From Caloranaerobacter ferrireducens (GTDB lineage: Bacteria > Bacillota > Clostridia > Tissierellales > Thermohalobacteraceae), in NCBI RefSeq assembly GCF_001730685.1, contig NZ_MDJR01000003.1, forward strand, positions 62,001 through 126,000: a stretch of DNA of 64,000 nt, given 5' to 3'. The position numbers were made by a program, and so were the translations under genes. Shown piece by piece: positions 17,054 through 26,127 of the stretch. Every line of letters begins with the position of its first letter. Positions within the stretch are counted from its first letter, which is position 1. The notes beneath the pieces were generated by a model. It saw only the letters and a program-made list of their open reading frames with translations. It made no database searches and was not told the DNA's origin.

Positions 17054-18205
17054 ATGCTTAGATATCTTACAGGAGGGGAGTCTCACGGAAAGGGTCTAAT
17101 CGGTATAATTGAAGGATTTCCTGCTAATTTAAAGATAGATATAAATTTTATAAACAATGAGCTTAGAAGAAGACAAATGGGTTACGGCAGAGGGGGCAGA
17201 ATGAAAATTGAAAAAGATAAGGTTGAAATACTTTCAGGAATTAGAAATGGTAAAACTATAGGAAGTCCTATAACATTATTTATTAGAAATAAGGATTGGG
17301 AAAACTGGAAAGATATAATGAGTATAGAGGAAACCAACTTAGATGAAAATGAAATTGTTACCAGACCTAGACCAGGTCATGCTGATTTAGCAGGTGCTAT
17401 TAAATATAATCATTTAGATATAAGAAATGTTTTAGAAAGAGCAAGTGCTAGAGAAACTGCAATTAGAGTAGCTATAGGCAGTATAGCAAAACAGTTTTTG
17501 AAGGAATTCGATATCGAAATATATAGTCATGTTACTCAAATTGGAAAAATTAAGATTGAGTCTGATGACATTTCAATAGATAAAATCAAGAATACAGATA
17601 ATTCTCCTTTGAGAGTAATAGACAGTGAATTAGAGAAGAAAATGATTAATGAAATAGATAAAGCTAAAAAAGTAGGTGATACTTTAGGAGGAGTTTTTGA
17701 AATTATTGCAACCAATATTCCTATCGGTTTAGGTAGTCACGTTAATTGGGATAGAAAACTGGATGGTAAGATTGCACAAGGAATGATGAGCCTTCAAGGG
17801 ATAAAGGGCGTAGAAATAGGCATTGGTTTTAGAGCTGCAGAATTATTTGGTTCACAGGTGCATGATGAAATATACTATGATGATAGATATAAAAGATATT
17901 CTAATAATGCAGGTGGTATAGAAGGAGGAATTTCAAATGGAAGTTCAATTGTTGTAAGAGCTGCAATGAAACCAATACCAACATTAAGAAAGCCTCTCAG
18001 AAGTGTAGACATGAAAACGAAGGAGGAATTTGAAGCCCAAAAAGAAAGGTCAGATGTTTGTGCAGTGCCATCTGCCAGTATTGTAGCTGAGAATATCTTA
18101 GCTTGGATACTAGCAAATGAAATCATGATTAAATTTGGAGGAGACAGTATAGAAGAAGTAAAAGACAACTATAATAGATATATTGATTATGTTAATAGTA
18201 GGTGA
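17054..18205 (+). CDS. aroC: Chorismate synthase
   Basis: 383 aa, full length. It converts EPSP to chorismate with reduced FMN. The motifs are all in order: [48 protein letters not shown] and [11 protein letters not shown] use the ATG at 17054 after AAAGGAG, as an earlier in-frame start would lie in the terminator region. It is the first of three adjacent shikimate genes, with aroB four bases after its stop codon. Confidence 0.95.
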   Translation: MLRYLTGGESHGKGLIGIIEGFPANLKIDINFINNELRRRQMGYGRGGRMKIEKDKVEILSGIRNGKTIGSPITLFIRNKDWENWKDIMSIEETNLDENEIVTRPRPGHADLAGAIKYNHLDIRNVLERASARETAIRVAIGSIAKQFLKEFDIEIYSHVTQIGKIKIESDDISIDKIKNTDNSPLRVIDSELEKKMINEIDKAKKVGDTLGGVFEIIATNIPIGLGSHVNWDRKLDGKIAQGMMSLQGIKGVEIGIGFRAAELFGSQVHDEIYYDDRYKRYSNNAGGIEGGISNGSSIVVRAAMKPIPTLRKPLRSVDMKTKEEFEAQKERSDVCAVPSASIVAENILAWILANEIMIKFGGDSIEEVKDNYNRYIDYVNSR

Positions 18206-18209
18206 TACT

Positions 18210-19292
18210 ATGGAAATATTAAGTGTAGACCTGAAGGATAGAGGGTACAATATATATATTGATAAAGGAATTTTGAAGAATATAGACAATATTTTACTAG
18301 AATGTGGAGTAAGTGATAATGTTTTTATTATCACAGACCGTAATGTAGCCAAATACTATTTGGATATTTTACTATCAAAACTTAGTTCAAAAGTTATAGG
18401 TTATTATATTCTAGAGCCCGGAGAAGAAAGTAAAAGTATAGCTACTGCTAAAAAAGTATATGAAAAAATGCTTGAAACTAGATGTGACAGAAAAACTACT
18501 ATACTTAGTCTTGGTGGAGGAGTTACAGGAGATTTAGCTGGTTTCGTAGCAGCAACCTTTATGAGAGGGGTTAACTTTATTCAGATACCTACAACTCTCC
18601 TATCACAAGTAGACAGCAGCGTTGGAGGAAAAGTAGGGGTTAATTTTAAGAATTACAAAAATATTATAGGCTCGTTTTATCAACCTAAAGGAGTAATAAT
18701 AGATACAGAAACGCTTAATACTTTAGATGAAAGAGAGATTATCAGCGGTTTAGGTGAAGTTTTTAAATACGGTTTAATAATGGATTATGACTTTTTTTTA
18801 TGGTTAAACGATAATTTGAATAGTATCTTGAATTTAGAAAATAACTATATTGTAAACATAGTGAAGAAATCTTTAAATATAAAAAAAGCTATAGTTCAAA
18901 AAGATGAGAAAGAAAATAATCTAAGGAAAATCTTAAATTTTGGTCATACAATTGGGCATGGTATAGAAACATTGGATAACTTTAAAACTTTTAAACATGG
19001 TGAGGCAGTAATATTAGGTATGATGTTAGAAAGCTTTATAAGTAGAGAAATGGGTTTGATAGATGAAAAATATTATACAGAGATAGTTTATAGTTTAAGT
19101 AGATTAGTGAATCCAGTAAAATTTTCAGATTTTAAGCAAAAGCAAATAATGGGTGCTATAAAGCATGATAAAAAAAATGAAAAAGGAAGGATTGTTTTAG
19201 TACTTCCTATTGGAAAAGGGAAAGTTAATATATATAATAATGTTGATGAAAAACTAATTGAAAGAAGTTTAAAGGATGGAGTAGTAATATGA
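18210..19292 (+). CDS. aroB: 3-dehydroquinate synthase
   Basis: 360 aa. It closes DAHP to 3-dehydroquinate using NAD and a divalent metal. Visible motifs include TILSLGGGVTGDLAGF, SQVDSSVGGKVGVN, FGHTIGHGIE and KHGEAV, the last two giving the zinc-binding histidines. The ATG at 18210 follows TAGGTGAT just after aroC. The stop overlaps the aroA start by four bases, so translation is coupled. Confidence 0.95.
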   Translation: MEILSVDLKDRGYNIYIDKGILKNIDNILLECGVSDNVFIITDRNVAKYYLDILLSKLSSKVIGYYILEPGEESKSIATAKKVYEKMLETRCDRKTTILSLGGGVTGDLAGFVAATFMRGVNFIQIPTTLLSQVDSSVGGKVGVNFKNYKNIIGSFYQPKGVIIDTETLNTLDEREIISGLGEVFKYGLIMDYDFFLWLNDNLNSILNLENNYIVNIVKKSLNIKKAIVQKDEKENNLRKILNFGHTIGHGIETLDNFKTFKHGEAVILGMMLESFISREMGLIDEKYYTEIVYSLSRLVNPVKFSDFKQKQIMGAIKHDKKNEKGRIVLVLPIGKGKVNIYNNVDEKLIERSLKDGVVI

Positions 19293-20578
19293 TTATAAAA
19301 GGTGGTAATTTATCAATTAAAGGAGAAGTAAAAGTTCCTGGAGATAAGTCAATTTCTCATAGGGCGATTATGATAGGTTCTATTGCAGAGGGCAAGACAG
19401 TAATACATAACTTTTTAATGGGAGAAGACTGTCTTTCAACAGTAGAATGTTTTAGAAAATTAGGGGTAAATATACATATTTCTGATGGAGAAGTTGTTGT
19501 AGAAGGCGTAGGCTTACATGGTCTTAAAGAATCAAAAGACATCTTATATGTAGGAAATTCAGGAACTACAATAAGATTAATTAGTGGTATTTTAGCAGGT
19601 CAAAATTTTTCAGTGGCTATTACAGGTGATGAATCAATACAAAAAAGACCTATGGATAGGATAATTAATCCTTTAAGGATGATGGGAGCAAATATTTCTG
19701 GTTTATCAGATAAATTTCCTCCTTTAAGAATTGAGCCGACAGAAAGTCTAAATGGAATTGAGTATAAACAACCAATACCTAGTGCACAAGTTAAATCTTG
19801 CATCCTCTTAGCAGGATTATATGCTAATAACGATACAAAGATTTTGCAACCAAGTATATCTAGAGACCATACAGAAAGAATGCTTAAATATTTTGGAGCT
19901 AATATAATAACAAATAATAATGAAGTATATTTAAAGCCTGGGAATAAACTTATGGGAAAAGAGGTTTATGTTCCAGGAGATATTTCATCAGCAGCTTTTT
20001 TAATAGTTGGAGCCTTAATATTAAAAGGATCTAAAATATTAATAAGAGATGTAGGATTAAACGAAACCAGATCAGGTATATTAGATGTCCTAATTAAAAT
20101 GGGAGGAAAAATAAAAATATTAAATGTAAGAAATGTAAATAATGAGCCAATAGGAGATGTTTTAGTTGAATATTCAGAATTAAAAGGTATAGAAATAAAA
20201 GGAAATATGATACCTAGATTAATTGACGAAATTCCTATTATTGCAGTAGCTGCTACTCAAGCTAAAGGTACGACAATTATTAAAAATGCAGAAGAGCTGA
20301 AAGTTAAAGAAAGCAATAGAATTAAAGCAATAGTAAATGAGCTAAAAAAAATGGGGGCTAATATTGAAGAATTAGATGATGGTATGATAATAAACGGACC
20401 TTCTAAATTAAAACCAGCAAATCTTAGTACGTACAATGACCATAGGATAGCTATGTCGTTAAGTATTGCAGCTTTAAGTGCAGATGGAGATTCAAATCTA
20501 CAAGAAACAGAGAGTATAAACATTTCTTTTCCAGATTTTTTTGAAACACTTAAATCTATAATAATACAAGATAAATAA
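19289..20578 (+). CDS. aroA: 3-phosphoshikimate 1-carboxyvinyltransferase (EPSP synthase)
   Basis: 429 aa. It joins PEP to shikimate-3-phosphate. The active-site blocks GDKSISHRAIMIGSIAEG, GNSGTTIRLISGIL, KRPMDRI and NDHRIAM are all present. GDKSISHR and LxGNSGTxxR without a Gly-to-Ala change suggest that the class cannot be assigned by eye. It is the last gene of the aroC-B-A operon. Confidence 0.95.
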   Translation: MIIKGGNLSIKGEVKVPGDKSISHRAIMIGSIAEGKTVIHNFLMGEDCLSTVECFRKLGVNIHISDGEVVVEGVGLHGLKESKDILYVGNSGTTIRLISGILAGQNFSVAITGDESIQKRPMDRIINPLRMMGANISGLSDKFPPLRIEPTESLNGIEYKQPIPSAQVKSCILLAGLYANNDTKILQPSISRDHTERMLKYFGANIITNNNEVYLKPGNKLMGKEVYVPGDISSAAFLIVGALILKGSKILIRDVGLNETRSGILDVLIKMGGKIKILNVRNVNNEPIGDVLVEYSELKGIEIKGNMIPRLIDEIPIIAVAATQAKGTTIIKNAEELKVKESNRIKAIVNELKKMGANIEELDDGMIINGPSKLKPANLSTYNDHRIAMSLSIAALSADGDSNLQETESINISFPDFFETLKSIIIQDK

Positions 20579-20626
20579 GAAGACGCAGCGATAAACAAAA
20601 AATATTGAATAAAATGAGCGTTTTAT

Positions 20627-20655
20627 TTGATTTTTACTAATAAAAGATTTATAAT
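20627..20655 (+). promoter_or_regulatory. Sigma-A-type promoter for pduL-deoC
   Basis: TTGATT and TATAAT separated by 17 bp, followed by a leader of about 90 bp that contains a small TTTTGAT/ATCAAAA hairpin. Confidence 0.6.
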
Positions 20656-20748
20656 TTTAATGGTATATTTCATTTCCAAGGAAATAAGCTATAACTTTTG
20701 ATGATTTTTTTATCAAAAATAGATTTATTGTTAAGAAGGAGGATTATT

Positions 20749-21321
20749 ATGAAAAAAGAATTACCTATAGCTTTGTCAAACAGACATGTTCACTTAAGCA
20801 AAGAGCATATTGAAAAGCTGTTTGGAGAAGGATACGAATTAACTAAAATGAAAGATTTATCACAACCTGGACAATTCGCAGCAGAAGAAAAAATAGATAT
20901 CGTAGGACCAAAAGGTACTTTAAAAGGAGTTAGAGTATTAGGACCTGCAAGAGGAGCTACTCAAGTTGAAATTTCACTTACTGATGGATTTAAGTTAGGA
21001 GTAGTGCCACCAGTTAGAAATTCAGGAGATTTAGCAGGAAGTCCAGGAGCAAAGCTAGTTGGACCTAAAGGTGAAGTAGAGTTAAAAGAAGGAATAATTG
21101 CTGCAGCAAGACATATACATATGCATACAGATGATGCAGAAGCTTTTGGAGTTAAGGATAAAGATATAGTAAAAGTAAGAGTAGGTGGACAAAGAGGATT
21201 AGTATTTGAAAACGTACTAGTTAGAGTGAGTCCTAAGTATGCTCTTGAAATGCATGTTGATGTTGATGAAGGAAATGCAGCAGGAGTTAAGAATGGAGAT
21301 ATGGTTGAATTAATAAAATAA
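20749..21321 (+). CDS. pduL: Phosphotransacylase (PduL-type phosphate propanoyltransferase)
   Basis: 190 aa. It interchanges acyl-CoA and acyl-phosphate. The paired histidine motifs SNRHVHLSKEHIE and AARHIHMHTDDAEAFG, which bind two zincs, and the SQPGQFAAEEKIDIVGPKG block identify PduL. No microcompartment shell genes are adjacent, and no N-terminal encapsulation peptide is obvious, so it probably acts as a free cytoplasmic transacylase. The ATG at 20749 follows AAGGAGG. deoC follows 49 bp downstream. Confidence 0.85.
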   Translation: MKKELPIALSNRHVHLSKEHIEKLFGEGYELTKMKDLSQPGQFAAEEKIDIVGPKGTLKGVRVLGPARGATQVEISLTDGFKLGVVPPVRNSGDLAGSPGAKLVGPKGEVELKEGIIAAARHIHMHTDDAEAFGVKDKDIVKVRVGGQRGLVFENVLVRVSPKYALEMHVDVDEGNAAGVKNGDMVELIK

Positions 21322-21370
21322 TAAATGTAGCAAAAAATATAATAACAAATGATATAGGAGGTAGATATAA

Positions 21371-22042
21371 ATGAAAAACATAGCATCAATGATAGACCAT
21401 ACAATACTTAAGCCAGACACAACAAAGGACAAAGTAAAAAAAGTATGCGAAGAAGCAAGAAAATATGGTTTTGCTTCAGTATGTGTTAATCCATACTATG
21501 TAAAATATGTTAAAGAGCTTTTGGAAGGCAGCGAAGTTAAAGTAACATCAGTTATTGGTTTCCCTCTTGGAAGCAATATAAAAGAAGTAAAAGCATTTGA
21601 AGCTAGTCAAGCTATAAAAGATGGTGCAGACGAACTAGATATGGTTATTAATATAGGTGCACTTAAAGACAAAGAATATGATGTTGTTAGAGAAGATATA
21701 AAAGCTGTTGTAGATGCAGCTAAAGGAAAAGCTATAGTTAAAGTGATTATAGAAACATGTCTTCTAACTGAAGAAGAAAAAGTTATGGCTTGTAAATTAG
21801 CTAAGGAAGCTGGTGCAGATTTTGTTAAGACTTCAACTGGATTTAGCACAGGAGGTGCTACAGTAGAAGATATAAGACTTATGAGAGAGACTGTTGGAGA
21901 AGAAATGGGAGTTAAAGCTTCAGGTGGAGTTAGAGATATAGAAACAGCTAAAGCTATGATTGAAGCTGGAGCTACTAGAATTGGAGCAAGCTCATCTGTA
22001 GCTATAGTAGAAGGCACAAAGGTTGAAGGTAGTGGATATTAA
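21371..22042 (+). CDS. deoC: Deoxyribose-phosphate aldolase
   Basis: 223 aa. It cleaves deoxyribose-5-phosphate to glyceraldehyde-3-phosphate and acetaldehyde. The Schiff-base lysine lies in [28 protein letters not shown] and [14 protein letters not shown] are the other landmarks. The acetaldehyde could feed acyl-CoA chemistry and the adjacent pduL product, but no aldehyde dehydrogenase is here. A terminator follows, and beyond it begins the integron-like region. Confidence 0.95.
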   Translation: MKNIASMIDHTILKPDTTKDKVKKVCEEARKYGFASVCVNPYYVKYVKELLEGSEVKVTSVIGFPLGSNIKEVKAFEASQAIKDGADELDMVINIGALKDKEYDVVREDIKAVVDAAKGKAIVKVIIETCLLTEEEKVMACKLAKEAGADFVKTSTGFSTGGATVEDIRLMRETVGEEMGVKASGGVRDIETAKAMIEAGATRIGASSSVAIVEGTKVEGSGY

Positions 22043-22071
22043 AAATAGAATAACAAAATAAATAAAAATAA

Positions 22072-22112
22072 TGAGGATAGATAGTAATTTTTACTAATCT
22101 ATCCTTTTTTTA
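22072..22112 (+). terminator. Rho-independent terminator after deoC
   Basis: AGGATAGATAGTAA pairs with TTACTAATCTATCCT, with one bulge, then T7. Confidence 0.8.
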
Positions 22113-22229
22113 TTAAAACTATTTTTTTATACTGATTCTACTGAATAAATACACATTTTTTTATTTGTATACTTCCTAGTGAAAATAATCCAATAAATAA
22201 ATTTATAGAAGATATGACACTACCGAATT

Positions 22230-22439
22230 ACTTATTTTAGTTTTGAGTAGTATTTCTATGATTAGATGTCTGATTATTTTATGTAATATATCGTCTTATT
22301 TCTTGTAGTGTGACGACAAATAGTTACGAGAACATAAAAAAATAAAGGAGTTTACAATTTAATAGAGAATATTTTCATTTGAAAGAAAATATTGTAATAA
22401 AGTACGTTAGTGAAAGAAGGATTTGAATTGAAATAAATA
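22230..22439 (+). repeat. Integron-like leader, copy 1: recombinase upstream region
   Basis: About 210 bp that are nearly identical to 42913-43121, where they precede a recombinase gene. The match runs through the recombinase ribosome site and start (AAGGATTTGAAT). After that, copy 1 has only about 50 unrelated bases before the promoter/attI segment. The recombinase has been deleted here. The 22113-22229 stretch before it contains no recognisable feature. Confidence 0.85.
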
Positions 22440-22491
22440 AAAAGCAACAGTGCATATATTTAGATATTTATTTGTGACATATATAAGCAGA

Positions 22492-22570
22492 TTTTCATGA
22501 ACAATTATTCGCAAATACCACTATATTGTATTATAATATGAACTCTAATTCGTGAAAAGGGAGTTATACG
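22492..22570 (+). promoter_or_regulatory. Cassette promoter and attI-like site of array 1
   Basis: TTCGCA (22508-22513) and TATAAT (22532-22537), with an 18-bp spacer, are flanked by TTTTCATGAA (22492-22501) and TTCGTGAAAA (22549-22558), an inverted repeat with one mismatch. The segment ends in GGGAGTTATA, with the predicted exchange point G|TTATA at 22563/22564. The matching region of array 2 is 44113-44190. The first cassette begins immediately after, so this should be the platform site plus a promoter that drives the cassettes. Confidence 0.7.
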
Positions 22571-22627
22571 TAATTATTTTCTTGAAAAACAGTTTTCATT
22601 TAAGTTTTAATATTGGGGGGAACTAAT

Positions 22628-23074
22628 TTGAAACGATTTTTATGTATATTATTAGTTACTATGATTGCAATACTTAGTGGATGTTCCGTAAGTAATGTAA
22701 CTAAACAAGAAGAAATAAAAAATGAGAATAATATATTCTACACTGGACAAGGTGAGAAGTGGTTTGCTACTTATTCAATTTCAAAAGTGAATTCTTCATA
22801 TTTTGAATCATTATATATTCAATATTTAGTTGATAGAACAACAATAGAAAAAAACAAAGAAGAACAAAACATAGGACCTATTGAATATAAACTAGTGGGG
22901 AATTCTATGAAATTAGAAAGTTCATTTCCTCAGAAGTTAAAGGGTATAGGAAATTTCCATACTGCTACTGAAATGAACGCTGAATTATTTAATACTGATT
23001 ATGGTGATGAATTAATTTTAGAAATTAAGTGGAAAGATAAGACAGAAAAATTATATCTTAAGAAATTAAAATAA
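22628..23074 (+). CDS. Cassette lipoprotein, unknown function
   Basis: 148 aa from the TTG at 22628, which follows a GGGGGG ribosome site. The upstream in-frame TTG at 22613 would overlap that site. The lipoprotein signal peptide (KRFLCILLVTMIAILSGC) has a lipobox cysteine near residue 18. The mature part is a small beta-rich domain (IFYTGQGEKWFATYSISK, ending in LILEIKWKDKTEKLYLKK), reminiscent of small extracellular beta-sandwich modules. It is the first cassette of array 1, nearest the promoter, and should be anchored outside the membrane. Confidence 0.75.
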   Translation: MKRFLCILLVTMIAILSGCSVSNVTKQEEIKNENNIFYTGQGEKWFATYSISKVNSSYFESLYIQYLVDRTTIEKNKEEQNIGPIEYKLVGNSMKLESSFPQKLKGIGNFHTATEMNAELFNTDYGDELILEIKWKDKTEKLYLKKLK

Positions 23075-23121
23075 AATATTATCATTTAACGTGTATTAAA
23101 TTACGACAGATTAGAATAACT

Positions 23122-23196
23122 ACGTATAACATAGCATTCTCATCACTCTACAAAAATCATGCAGAGCGATAGAGAATGCTCAGACCGTTATCGGAC
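23122..23196 (+). repeat. attC-like site 1 (short class)
   Basis: Left arm ACGTATAAC, then CATTCTC...GAGAATG stem, then core CCG|TTATCGG (G at 23187). The left arm is the exact complement of GTTATACGT at the start of the same cassette (22563). Confidence 0.85.
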
Positions 23197-23232
23197 ATTT
23201 TAGATTGAGAAATTCTTTGGGAGGATGAAAAA

Positions 23233-24228
23233 TTGCATGAAGTAGTTAATATTATTGATGAACTGTACAATCTGGAAGAAGGTGAAAAGGAGTTATTAGA
23301 GAAAAAATTAGAATTGATTATAAAGTTAGGATGCAATTCACTTATTAAAAATTTAGAAACAAATAGGAATAAATTAGATTTTATTACTGAGCTTAATATT
23401 TTATATCAGCTTGTAGTTGAATTACAAGAAAGTGAGGTCGATTTTGAACTAGTTTATGAAGAAGAAATACAATGTGGTTCACCAGATATAAAATTAATAA
23501 TTGATGGTGTGAATTATTGGATTCAAGTAAAAAGGCTAAATCAACTTAAAAATGATGCCATAAACAGAAAGGTTATCAAACAAATTAGTGAAGAATTAAA
23601 AGAAATTAAGAAAAATTTGTTTTATAGCATTAAACATAGCGAATTTCTAGAGTTTAGCGATGTTAAACCATTCATTCAATGCGTTTTCAATAATGTTGAC
23701 AAAATAGCTGATGGAGAAAAAATTAAATACAAAACAACAGATGGTAGATTTATTCAAATAGAGTTTTATAAACCTAACAGACTAAAATTCAAACATCTAC
23801 AAGAAGGTTCTAATATGGGGACTATGAGATGTGTATCAGATGAAATAAATGAGCATATTAGAAATTCAACAAAAAAAGCTTTGAAGTCAATTGGATGGAA
23901 TCATGATAATAATAACATAAACATAATAATGGCTGAAAGTACATCCTATGAAGACATTGATTTTGGAAATGCAATATTTGGTGATGAACAAATTATATAT
24001 AATATCACGGGACAAAAGAGATGGAATAGGCAAGGAAACGGTTTGATAAGTGATCCTAATTTTAGTGAAAAGTTAAATTATTATGTAGCTCTATATAGTG
24101 TAGATAAAAAACTAATTACTAATTACGAGAAGCATTTATTCATAATTTCTGAATATGAGATTGATAAAACATGTGATTTGTTTGGAATAGATAGAATATA
24201 CTATCCAGATACATATATTGATTCTTAA
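23233..24228 (+). CDS. Cassette protein of unknown function, 331 aa (possible nuclease-like fold)
   Basis: TTG start at 23233, 8 bp after GGAGG. The first 50 residues are a charged helical region (LEEGEKELLEKKLELI). Residues 65-105 contain FELVYEEEIQCGSPDIKLIIDGVNYWIQVKRLN, which resembles a PD-(D/E)xK core (Asp in PDIKL, Gln-Val-Lys after it). That reading is an inference from pattern only. No other family is recognised. It is a single-gene cassette bounded by sites 1 and 2. Confidence 0.65.
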   Translation: MHEVVNIIDELYNLEEGEKELLEKKLELIIKLGCNSLIKNLETNRNKLDFITELNILYQLVVELQESEVDFELVYEEEIQCGSPDIKLIIDGVNYWIQVKRLNQLKNDAINRKVIKQISEELKEIKKNLFYSIKHSEFLEFSDVKPFIQCVFNNVDKIADGEKIKYKTTDGRFIQIEFYKPNRLKFKHLQEGSNMGTMRCVSDEINEHIRNSTKKALKSIGWNHDNNNINIIMAESTSYEDIDFGNAIFGDEQIIYNITGQKRWNRQGNGLISDPNFSEKLNYYVALYSVDKKLITNYEKHLFIISEYEIDKTCDLFGIDRIYYPDTYIDS

Positions 24229-24256
24229 CAGTTAGTATTTTTAGGTTGTTAAAAAC

Positions 24257-24408
24257 GTCCGATAACAATATGTTCCAGCAAGGGTGCTGAGGGAAGTTTT
24301 TGGGGTCAAGCCATTGCATCACATTTCTTCGTCGGGTACAAAGCACCGCCAAGAAGTATTCCTTTAGGGTCCGACTCAGAAACGTCTGGAACTCAAACCG
24401 TTATCTGT
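24257..24408 (+). repeat. attC-like site 2 (long class)
   Basis: Left arm GTCCGATAAC, core CCG|TTATCTG (G at 24400). The left arm is a perfect 10-base complement of GTTATCGGAC at the start of its own cassette (23187). The interior shares AAGGGTGCT and the ACCGCCAAGA blocks with sites 6 and 10. Confidence 0.85.
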
Positions 24409-24479
24409 AATACTCTAATTTAAAAACGTTGAGATAGAAGAAAAAACATATTAATTTACAAAGAAAGGTAAGAACAACT

Positions 24480-24935
24480 ATGCAAGTTTTTGGGGAAAAG
24501 ATAGAAGGAAAGAATTACAAAAATCGTGAAGGGGCTTATGGAATAGCAATTAATAAATTAAATCAAGTTGCCATAATACAAACATCTCATGGAGATTTTT
24601 TACCAGGAGGAGGTATAGAAAAAGGTGAAACTAAAGAGGAATGTTTGAAAAGAGAATTTATTGAGGAAACTGGATACAATATAGAAATTAAGCAACTTGT
24701 TTGCAGAGGTATTGAATATCGTTTTAGTCCCAAAATGAATAAATACTTAAAATTAATTGGATCATTCTATCTGATTAATTTAGAAAAAGATACAGGTTTA
24801 AGAAGTGAGGATGACCATGAATTAGTATGGAAGACAAAAGAGGAACTCGAAGAGAGCATGGGATTGGAGTATCAATTTTGGGCTATCCAAGAAACTTTTA
24901 AACTATTAAATATAGAAAAATCGTACTACAGATAA
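24480..24935 (+). CDS. Nudix hydrolase (cassette)
   Basis: 151 aa. The full Nudix box is present: GGGIEKGETKEECLKREFIEE followed by TGY, giving G-x5-E-x7-R-E-x2-E-E-x-G. It hydrolyses a nucleoside diphosphate linked to some other group; the substrate is unknown. The stop codon lies inside the left arm of attC-like site 3 (TACAGATAAC), so gene and site overlap, as often seen in cassettes. The ATG follows GAAAGG. Confidence 0.85.
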   Translation: MQVFGEKIEGKNYKNREGAYGIAINKLNQVAIIQTSHGDFLPGGGIEKGETKEECLKREFIEETGYNIEIKQLVCRGIEYRFSPKMNKYLKLIGSFYLINLEKDTGLRSEDDHELVWKTKEELEESMGLEYQFWAIQETFKLLNIEKSYYR

Positions 24936-25001
24936 CATGCTATTTGCAAACAGTCCATCAAAACATATGGACCGTCGCAAGATAGCTAAACCGTTATGTG
25001 A
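24927..25001 (+). repeat. attC-like site 3 (short class)
   Basis: Left arm TACAGATAAC is a perfect 10-base complement of the cassette start GTTATCTGTA (24400). Inner arms CTATTTGC/GCAAGATAG and GTCCAT/ATGGAC; core CCG|TTATGTG (G at 24993). Confidence 0.85.
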
Positions 25002-25052
25002 AATATTCGACTTTTTAAAAAGAGTAGTTTTTACTAATAATAGGAGGAAATT

Positions 25053-25783
25053 ATGAGGGAAACAACAAAATTAATAATCAAAAATAAAATCTTTAGTAAA
25101 AAAAATATTGAGGATGTTGGCAACATATTTTTAAATGAATTTAAAAACTCATGTACAAGAAAGCATAGTGCTAAAATAGTTTTTACAATTAATTGCAGTG
25201 ATAACACTATATATGAAAGTGATTCATTAAGTATTTTTGATAATGGTGGAATAATCGATATAAAAAAATAGAGTCAATAGAGTTTATGTATCATGATTAC
25301 GATTCAAATAGATATATTTTCTTCTCAGTTACTGAAGGAAATAGTAATTCGCTAATTCGAATAAGTGGAGACGACTCTAGATGGGTAGGGAATATGTTTA
25401 TCAAAATTAGTGAATATATGGAATCAGTAAAGCCACATGATAATTGTTTTATAACATATAAAGAACCAATGAGACATATCCTAGCGTTGGGTTTTGGTAA
25501 GATTTTTTTCTTTGTATTGAATGGAGCCTTGTCTATTTTCCTTCAACCTATTGGAAATCCAAGTGAAACTTTACTTAGAATAAGAGAAGTGGTGCAGAGT
25601 AATATTGTTATCTTTAACATAATAGCTAACTGGATAATCCTTTGGTTGTGGGGATTATCTGTTATTCCATTAATGTTCAATTATGTATTTAAATTTTGGC
25701 CAAGCATTGAATTTGATTTCGGCCCTGAACATCTGAAATCATATAAAATTCGTAGAACTCGATTAAGTATTTTTTTACTTTAG
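25053..25783 (+). pseudogene. Frameshifted two-segment membrane protein (cassette)
   Basis: An N-terminal frame (25053-25271, MRETTKLIIKNKIFSKKN) and a C-terminal frame (25286-25783) join into one protein of about 243 aa if one A is added to the A7 run at about 25266. The joined sequence reads DIKKIESIEFMYHDYDS. The N-terminal part is a soluble alpha/beta domain. The C-terminal part has two hydrophobic spans (ALGFGKIFFFVLNGALSIF and IIANWIILWLWGLSVIPL). A homopolymer indel, real or from sequencing, interrupts it. The family is unknown. Confidence 0.7.
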
Positions 25784-25875
25784 TCTTTGTTCCAAGTGTT
25801 TTAATGATTGTATATGACTTTTTTAAAAGCATATTTTAGTTTGATATAGAATTCATGATGGGAATTGTCGAATAC

Positions 25876-26050
25876 ATCACATAACAATGTGTTTGCACAA
25901 GGGTGCTCTAGAGAAGGAGAAGCTTAGGGTAGTGAGCACTACACCTTCTCGCTAACCGAGTCAGTCGTCGCATTAGGCTTCGCAGGCTCACAGCCATGAG
26001 CGGCTCCCTGTAGAGTTCAAAGGCGTCGCAAACACGTACCGTTATATGCA
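25876..26050 (+). repeat. attC-like site 4 (long class)
   Basis: Left arm CACATAAC, outer stem GTGTTTGC/GCAAACAC, core ACC|GTTATATG with G at 26041. The 17 bases CGAATACATCACATAAC match the complement of this cassette's own start (from 24993) at 14 positions. Interior blocks CGCTAACCGAGTCAGTCG and CTCACAGCCATGAGC are shared with sites 5 and T3. Confidence 0.85.
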
Positions 26051-26127
26051 ATTACCAACTCATTTCGGAGTATTCCTTTATGGAGTAAATAAATGAAGGT
26101 TTAAGACTTGGAAAAGGGGATTAATAC

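Noticed and set aside
20579-20748. Riboswitch or T-box before pduL
   Set aside because: Only a promoter and small hairpins are visible; no conserved riboswitch or T-box sequence was recognised.
20961-22017. Reverse-strand open frames opposite pduL and deoC
   Set aside because: Shadows of well-identified enzymes; Ser/Thr-rich composition is typical of antisense frames.
24140-24352. Reverse-strand frame across attC-like site 2
   Set aside because: It runs through the palindrome and the end of the cassette gene, with no ribosome site or motif.
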